64,000 nt of DNA from Sporolactobacillus spathodeae. GTDB lineage: Bacteria > Bacillota > Bacilli > Bacillales > Sporolactobacillaceae. Location: positions 1 through 64,000 of the forward strand of contig NZ_JAFBEV010000014.1 in NCBI RefSeq assembly GCF_016908935.1, read 5' to 3'. The stretch's first letter is position 1, and every line of letters begins with the position of its first letter. The notes beneath the pieces were generated by a model. The model was not told the origin of the DNA and made no database searches. It saw nothing but the letters and a program-made list of their open reading frames with translations. Below, one piece after another: positions 58,641 through 64,000 of the stretch. A program made the translations under genes and the position numbers.

Positions 58641-60587
58641 TTAATCGCCCGCTTTATTTTTGTCACCTAAGTATATCATTATTGTTGAACCTTGTTTGAC
58701 CTTAACACCAGCACGCGGCGATTGCATTATGATCGTATTTCCGCTACCAACTGCCTTTATTTTCAGTGCATATTCATCATTTGCCAAATCATCCTTTTTT
58801 TGCCCAATCAGATTTGGCACTTCAACTGGCGGTGTGTCCGGCCATTTATTCGCCTTCTCAAGACCGCCTACCTGTTTCGGCACACCCATGGCACTGAGAC
58901 TGTCACCAATAATCTTTCCGGCAATCGGAGCAGAGACCGTGCCGCCGAACTGAACCGTATTTTTGGGATTGTCAATTGCCACATAGACAACAATCTTTGG
59001 ATTGTTCGCCGGTGCAAACCCTGTGAATGACAAAATATAATTTCCCTGCATGTACCCACCCGTTTTTGGATCGACTTTTTGCGCTGTACCCGTCTTCCCT
59101 CCGATCCGATAACCATCCACATAAGCATTGCGTCCAGTCCCTAGCGCAACCACACTTTCTAGAGCCTGGCGGACTTGTTTCGATGTTCCCGGACTAATCA
59201 CCCGTCGTTGTTCAACCGGATCAATCCGATTGATGGTCTGTCCGGTTTCCGTATTGATCCAGGCCTTAGCTAAATGCGGCTGGTAGAGAACGCCACCGTT
59301 GACGGCAGCCGACACCGCCGCGATCTGCTGAATAGGGGTGACAGAAACACCTTGACCAAATGCTGTCGTCGCAAGTTCCAGCGGACCAATTTTATTTTCG
59401 TTAAATAAAATCCCTTTGGCTTCACCCTGCAAATCAATACCCGTCTTTGACCCAAATCCAAACTTATGAATATAAGAAAAAAGTTTTTGTTTTCCGAGCC
59501 GTTCACCCAAAGCCACAAAGCCTGGGTTGCATGAGTTCTGCACGACCTGCAAAAATGTCTCTGAACCGTGCCCGCCTCTTTTCCAGCAATGGAGCTGCGT
59601 ACCAGCTACTTCAATCGCTCCAGAATCGTAAAAATGATCTTTGTTCAGATTGACTACTTTTTCCTGTAGTGCTGCCGCCAATGTAATGACTTTGAATGTT
59701 GATCCTGGTTCATAGGTTTTCCAAATCGGCAGATTACGGTTATAGACTTCAGGTGCAACTGTCTGGTATTTCTCCGGATTAAAGTCAGGTTTGGATGACA
59801 TGCCAAGAACATTTCCGGTATTCGGATCCATAGCGATCGCCAATGCATTGTCCGGATGATACTTCGCCACGGCATTGTCCAGTTCACGTTCAATTATATG
59901 CTGGACACGCGAATCAATGGTCAATTCCAGACTTGCTCCACTTACGGGAGGCGTATATTCATCTTTAAGATTTTTCATCCGGTTGCCGCGGACATCAGCA
60001 TAAAATGAAACATGTCCGTTTGTACCCTTTAAGCCATTATTATAATAAGCTTCCAAACCGGTCAGTCCTTGATTATCAATGCCGGTAAAACCGAGGACAT
60101 GCGCCAGAAAATTGCCATGCGGATAATAGCGTTTGAAGTCCTCAGCGATAAATACCCCTGGGAGCGCAAGTGAGCGGATCGCAGCTGCCTTCTCATTTGA
60201 AATTTTTCTCCCTTGTGGTGTGATCCGAACAATTGATTCATTCTTTGTGATTTTCTCGAGGGCCACGGATTGACGCATACCCAAAATTTGCGCGAGTGCT
60301 TTGGCAGTTGCTTGCCGTTGTTCCGGTTGGATCTGCCTCGGGACAACAAGCACAGAGGGACTGCTGACGTTAGTCGCAATAATTTTCCCATTTGTATCCA
60401 AAATATTGCCGCGCTCCGCCTCATAAGGGATATCACGTCCCCACTCTTGCAACGCTTTATCTGTTAGCGAGCGATTATTAATGATTTGGATATAAACCAG
60501 CCGGGTGATAAAAATAGAAAAAACACAGAGACCAGCTGTGAGAATCAAAAATAGTCTTTTTTTTACGGTCACCTTGGATACACGCAA
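58641..60587 (-). CDS. spoVD: Stage V sporulation protein D (penicillin-binding protein)
   Basis: A 648-aa class B PBP needed for spore cortex peptidoglycan. One N-terminal transmembrane helix lies at about residues 12-34. The dimerisation domain is followed by the transpeptidase domain with EPGSTFK (active Ser), SCN in VQNSCNPGF, and KTGTAQK. A single C-terminal PASTA domain starts at VPNLIGQ. TTG at 60587 is chosen: GGGAGGG lies five bases before it and RVSKVTVKKRL matches the family start. Confidence 0.95.
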   Translation of the reverse strand: MRVSKVTVKKRLFLILTAGLCVFSIFITRLVYIQIINNRSLTDKALQEWGRDIPYEAERGNILDTNGKIIATNVSSPSVLVVPRQIQPEQRQATAKALAQILGMRQSVALEKITKNESIVRITPQGRKISNEKAAAIRSLALPGVFIAEDFKRYYPHGNFLAHVLGFTGIDNQGLTGLEAYYNNGLKGTNGHVSFYADVRGNRMKNLKDEYTPPVSGASLELTIDSRVQHIIERELDNAVAKYHPDNALAIAMDPNTGNVLGMSSKPDFNPEKYQTVAPEVYNRNLPIWKTYEPGSTFKVITLAAALQEKVVNLNKDHFYDSGAIEVAGTQLHCWKRGGHGSETFLQVVQNSCNPGFVALGERLGKQKLFSYIHKFGFGSKTGIDLQGEAKGILFNENKIGPLELATTAFGQGVSVTPIQQIAAVSAAVNGGVLYQPHLAKAWINTETGQTINRIDPVEQRRVISPGTSKQVRQALESVVALGTGRNAYVDGYRIGGKTGTAQKVDPKTGGYMQGNYILSFTGFAPANNPKIVVYVAIDNPKNTVQFGGTVSAPIAGKIIGDSLSAMGVPKQVGGLEKANKWPDTPPVEVPNLIGQKKDDLANDEYALKIKAVGSGNTIIMQSPRAGVKVKQGSTIMIYLGDKNKAGD

Positions 60588-60670
60588 AATAAGCCCTCCC
60601 ATCTCCTTGTCCTACCCATATGATCGGCCAATGAAAATTAGAACGCGCTCTATAATGCGGCAATCAAAAG

Positions 60671-60703
60671 GACAAACGGCTCCCAGGCTGGGAGCCGTTT
60701 GTC
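60671..60703. terminator. Long perfect palindrome between pbpB and spoVD
   Basis: GACAAACGGCTCCCAG, one base, then CTGGGAGCCGTTTGTC: 16 paired positions with a single central base. On the minus strand it is followed by CTTTTGATT, a weak U tract. It probably acts as the pbpB terminator, and its long stem may also shield the mRNA 3' end. Confidence 0.8.
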
Positions 60704-60710
60704 AAATCTA

Positions 60711-62924
60711 TTAAGGCTGCACGGATGAGGAAGATACATCACTCGTTCCGCTATTGGTATTTGTCGTAATCGATTGCTGATCCGGAACTGCGTCAGCGCG
60801 GAAATGAACGGAAAGTGAATCGCCTTTTTTCAACAAGGTGCCGGCTGCCGGGTTCTGCGAGAGAACATAGCCATCACCCTGTTCCGTCAGTTTCAAACCA
60901 GCCGCTTCCGCAAGTTTCATCACATCAGCAAGTGACCAGCCGCTGATATCCGGCATCTTCGGATTATCGCTGGAATATAAAATAACTTTGCTACCCTCAA
61001 CCAGTTGCTCGCCAGAATAAGGCATTTGCGAACGGACCGTTCCATCGCCGACCGTAACAGCATCAAAACCTTTGTCCTTTAATCTTTGGGCAGCCTCATC
61101 CATCGGCATGCCGGTCATGTTGGTAAGCTTATGATCGGTTGGACGAACCAAATTGCTGCTGCCAGCAATTTTTTTCTTAACTTGAAGATATTGCAAGCTG
61201 CTCGTCATGACCGGACGAACAATGGCTTCAACTGGTTCTTCCCCGAGATCAGTCGGTTTTAAATGCGGCTGCTTAACCGCGACATAAACGATTAGTTTTG
61301 GATCTTTCTCCGGCGCCATACCAAGGAAAGAATAGACGTAATTGTTTTTCCCGACAAGGTATCCATTCTTAGAACCAATTTGTGCCGTGCCGGTTTTGCC
61401 AATCACATCATAGCCTGGAAGATCGTAAGCGACACCGGTTGCTCCGTAGTTACCGACAACATGATGGTTGCTTACAACCTTGCGCATGAGCGCCCGTGTT
61501 TGCTTGGCAGCCGCGGCGGAAACCGGGTAACCGACTGTTTTCGAACGATTGCGAAGCGTTACCTTTCCCGTAACTGGATTGACTACCTTATCGATCAAAT
61601 AAGGACGCATCATTTTCCCGTTATTGGCAATTGCAGTGGCGGCTTTGACAATCTGCATCGCTGTAAACGCTGAACCTTGACCAAAGGATGCTTCCAGTTG
61701 ATCAATTTTATATTGCCAATTCACGTGACTATAACCCTCGCCGGGTAAATCGATCCCTGTCTGACTCATGAAGCCAAATTTTTTAAGATAGCTATAAAAT
61801 CGTTCGGTTTTCAGGTAATCATTAACCAGTATCGACATGCCGACGTTGGAAGAGAGTTCAAAGCCCTGGTCAAAATCAATAGAGCCCCATCCGGAACGGT
61901 TCCAGTCATGTATCGTCCCCCCGTCAGTCTGATAACTTCCTGACGGGTAAGTCGCTTTGCCATTGAAAACACCCGCATCTATCGCTGAGGCAATAGTAAA
62001 TGTCTTCATGACCGATCCAGGCTCATAAGGATCTGCAATTGCTAGATCACTAAACTGCTTGATATCGCGTTTATTCGGGTTGAAATTCGGATAAGTCGAC
62101 ATTCCTAGAATCGCGCCCGTTTTTGGATCGCAGACGATGCCAACCATGCTTGTCGGTTTATATTCTTGATTAACCTGCGCCATAGATTGATCGAGGACGG
62201 TCTGAATTCGCGTGTTCAGGGTTAGATAGACATTCTCGCCAGGATACGCACGTGTTAGGTGCTGCTGTTGATCGGGTATCGGTACCCCCCCTAAACTGCG
62301 GTAGTAACGGACCGACCCATCTTTTTCCGTCAGATAGCGATTTAGATATTGCTCGATCCCGAAAACACCTTTCTGCTCATTATTGTTCGGATTCGTCTGT
62401 GTAAAGCCAATAGCATATGCTGCGCTCGATTGTTCGGGATAATAACGTCGGGATTCAGTCATGTAATAGATGCCGGGTAAATGCAGACGATCAATTTTTT
62501 TCTTAATCGAATAGCTAAGCATCCGCCCTTTGGAACCAAATTCGACCTGATAGACATGCTTATTTAGCTGATTAAGAATATCAGATTGGCTCATACCGAG
62601 AATTGGTGCTAGTTCTGCGGCTGTTTTTTCTTTATTCTTCACCCGGTTCGTCGCTTTCGATGAGATAACCGCATAGAGCGTGTACGCTGGTACATCTTCT
62701 GCCAGAATTTGTCCGTTGCTCGAATAAATTGTGCCTCTTTTTTCATCGATTAATTTGACTTCAGACCATTGTTTCTCGCCGAGTGGAATCAGTTGATGGC
62801 CTTTTATTTCTTTCATTTGGGCAATATAGACAAATCTACCTATAATGACAAAAAATGTCAGCATAATAATTATGCCGACAAATCCTGTCATTTTGCTTAT
62901 CGAATTTTTTTTCTGAAGAAGCAT
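60711..62924 (-). CDS. pbpB: Penicillin-binding protein 2B (divisome transpeptidase)
   Basis: A 737-aa class B PBP for septal peptidoglycan. One N-terminal transmembrane helix lies at about 13-34. The transpeptidase motifs are EPGSVMKTF, SSN in ELSSNVGMS and KTGTAQIGS. Two PASTA domains follow (from about 590), then a Ser/Thr-rich tail that may be exposed. AAGGTGG precedes the ATG. It starts 14 bases after ftsL. Confidence 0.96.
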   Translation of the reverse strand: MLLQKKNSISKMTGFVGIIIMLTFFVIIGRFVYIAQMKEIKGHQLIPLGEKQWSEVKLIDEKRGTIYSSNGQILAEDVPAYTLYAVISSKATNRVKNKEKTAAELAPILGMSQSDILNQLNKHVYQVEFGSKGRMLSYSIKKKIDRLHLPGIYYMTESRRYYPEQSSAAYAIGFTQTNPNNNEQKGVFGIEQYLNRYLTEKDGSVRYYRSLGGVPIPDQQQHLTRAYPGENVYLTLNTRIQTVLDQSMAQVNQEYKPTSMVGIVCDPKTGAILGMSTYPNFNPNKRDIKQFSDLAIADPYEPGSVMKTFTIASAIDAGVFNGKATYPSGSYQTDGGTIHDWNRSGWGSIDFDQGFELSSNVGMSILVNDYLKTERFYSYLKKFGFMSQTGIDLPGEGYSHVNWQYKIDQLEASFGQGSAFTAMQIVKAATAIANNGKMMRPYLIDKVVNPVTGKVTLRNRSKTVGYPVSAAAAKQTRALMRKVVSNHHVVGNYGATGVAYDLPGYDVIGKTGTAQIGSKNGYLVGKNNYVYSFLGMAPEKDPKLIVYVAVKQPHLKPTDLGEEPVEAIVRPVMTSSLQYLQVKKKIAGSSNLVRPTDHKLTNMTGMPMDEAAQRLKDKGFDAVTVGDGTVRSQMPYSGEQLVEGSKVILYSSDNPKMPDISGWSLADVMKLAEAAGLKLTEQGDGYVLSQNPAAGTLLKKGDSLSVHFRADAVPDQQSITTNTNSGTSDVSSSSVQP

Positions 62925-62938
62925 AGAAAAATACCACC

Positions 62939-63295
62939 TTAAGGGAGCACCTTGATATTATCGACATTCAATTTCAAGCCGAGTTCTGTCTCAGCAAATT
63001 TAACAATACGTTCTGGGGAACCGAGACTATCTGATTCCGATTTCAGCTGTTGCGTGATTTTCTGCTGATTTTCAAACTTGTTCTGAAGAATCGAAACGTC
63101 TCGTGCAGCGGAAAAGAGTCTGGCCTGACTTGCAACAACGGCAAGAGACAATCCAAAAATAATTAGTGCGCCTATCACCCAAAGCATTTTCTCGCCTTTC
63201 GTAATCCTGCGAGGAACAATAACCGGTTCCTGGCGAACCTGTTTTTTTGGTGCTGTCCATTCTTGACCATTTAGAACTCGTTGCGTCTGACTCAT
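62939..63295 (-). CDS. ftsL: Cell division protein FtsL
   Basis: A 118-aa bitopic protein with one transmembrane helix ([20 protein letters not shown], residues about 37-57) and an extracellular leucine-zipper-like coiled coil (residues 60-95). FtsL joins DivIB and DivIC. The ATG overlaps the rsmH stop by four bases. Sequence identity is low in this family; context between rsmH and pbpB supports the call. Confidence 0.92.
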   Translation of the reverse strand: MSQTQRVLNGQEWTAPKKQVRQEPVIVPRRITKGEKMLWVIGALIIFGLSLAVVASQARLFSAARDVSILQNKFENQQKITQQLKSESDSLGSPERIVKFAETELGLKLNVDNIKVLP

Positions 63296-64000
63296 AACTC
63301 TTCCTCCTTAACAGCTCTGATTTTTTCGGCAATTCTAAGTTTTGCTGAATGAGCACGATGATTGAATTCTAGTTCCATTTCTGAAGGCAAAATCGGCTTT
63401 CTGCTGATTCGTTTCAAAAGTGGCTGCTGATCTTGAGGAATCACTGGAAAACCCGGGGGCAATTCCGGTGCCTCGCTATATTTTTTAATATATTGTTTGC
63501 AAAGTCTGTCTTCTAAAGATTGGAAGGTAATGACGGAAAGTCTTCCGCCTATTGTCAGAAGACGCATCGATTGGCGAAGTGCTGTTTCAAAGCTTCCCAG
63601 TTCATCATTAACTGCGACTCGAAGTGCCTGAAAAACCCTTTTTGCCGGGTGACCGCCTTTTCGTCGCGCCGGTGCCGGTATGCCCTCTTTAATCAATTCA
63701 ACTAATTGATCCGTCGTCTGAATCCGACGTTCACTACGCGCCTTTTCAATCACACGCGCAATTGATTTGGAAAACCGTTCTTCGCCGTACATAAAGAAAA
63801 TGTGAACCAGTTGTTCGTAGGACCATTCATTAATGATTGTCTCCGCGTTGAGCGCCTGTTCCTGATCCATACGCATATCGAGCGGTCCTGCATGCTGGTA
63901 GCTAAAGCCACGGCTCGCTTGATCAAATTGCGGGGAAGAGACCCCTAAGTCGAATAGAACACCATCGACCTGGTGTACCTCTTTGGCTGCAAGTTCTTCT
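63292..64000 (-). CDS. rsmH: 16S rRNA (cytosine-1402-N4)-methyltransferase, 5' end outside window
   Basis: The last 236 codons of RsmH (MraW), which methylates C1402 of 16S rRNA. The frame is open to the right window edge. [11 protein letters not shown] and [17 protein letters not shown] are diagnostic and precede a Met that could be mistaken for a start. [21 protein letters not shown] and [11 protein letters not shown] complete the C-terminal domain. The first part, with the SAM-binding motif, is missing only because the window ends. Confidence 0.96.
   Translation of the reverse strand, partial: EELAAKEVHQVDGVLFDLGVSSPQFDQASRGFSYQHAGPLDMRMDQEQALNAETIINEWSYEQLVHIFFMYGEERFSKSIARVIEKARSERRIQTTDQLVELIKEGIPAPARRKGGHPAKRVFQALRVAVNDELGSFETALRQSMRLLTIGGRLSVITFQSLEDRLCKQYIKKYSEAPELPPGFPVIPQDQQPLLKRISRKPILPSEMELEFNHRAHSAKLRIAEKIRAVKEEEL

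Overview
The window is a 64 kb stretch of a low-to-mid GC, spore-forming Bacillota chromosome. The gene order is that of the Bacillales segment running, in Bacillus subtilis terms, from rsmH/pbpB through ftsZ, spoIIGA-sigE-sigG, ylmC-H, divIVA, ileS, the pyr operon, remA-gmk-rpoZ-coaBC-priA, prkC, spoVM and recG to fapR-fab-acpP-rnc. SpoVM, SpoVD, SpoVE, SpoIIGA, sigma-E and sigma-G mark an endospore former. The MurE DNPR motif indicates meso-diaminopimelate peptidoglycan. A member of Bacillaceae or Sporolactobacillaceae is likely; I cannot fix the genus from sequence alone. Every gene except rpmB lies on the minus strand, so transcription runs from high to low coordinates.

Layout in transcription order (right to left). 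64000-58641: rsmH (cut by the window edge), ftsL, pbpB, then a strong palindrome and the sporulation gene spoVD. 58453-52010: murE, murF, mraY, murD, spoVE, closed by a strong terminator. 51779-47795: divIB, ftsA, ftsZ. 47298-44412: spoIIGA, sigE, sigG behind a promoter with the 22-bp spacing known for spoIIG. 44247-40277: ylmC, pgeF, ylmE, sepF, ylmG, ylmH, divIVA. 40246-36114: an Ile T-box, ileS, and a DksA/TraR-like gene with a hairpin over its ribosome-binding site. 35784-34391: lspA and a pseudouridine synthase. 34063-24781: the pyr operon with two PyrR attenuators. 24603-23230: an amino-acid permease not part of the conserved order. 23071-9470: rqcH, yicC, remA, gmk, rpoZ, coaBC, priA, fmt, rsmB, prpC, prkC, rsgA. 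9451-8624: thiN and spoVM. rpmB is divergent. 7947-168: yloU, sdaAB, sdaAA, recG, then fapR, fabD, fabG, acpP and rnc under FapR and a separate acpP promoter.

The genes serve envelope growth and division, sporulation control, pyrimidine synthesis, translation, ribosome rescue and fatty-acid initiation. Two things stand out. First, genes that normally sit inside these clusters are absent at their usual places with tight, intact junctions: murG, murB, pyrP, pyrC, def, rlmN, rpe, yloV/fakA and plsX. Second, operon borders carry a family of dispersed, same-orientation repeats. Long copies hold a GC-rich hairpin whose arms covary between copies. Short copies share a different tail. Two lie between the T-box and ileS. 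I see no tRNA, rRNA, CRISPR, insertion sequence or prophage in the window.
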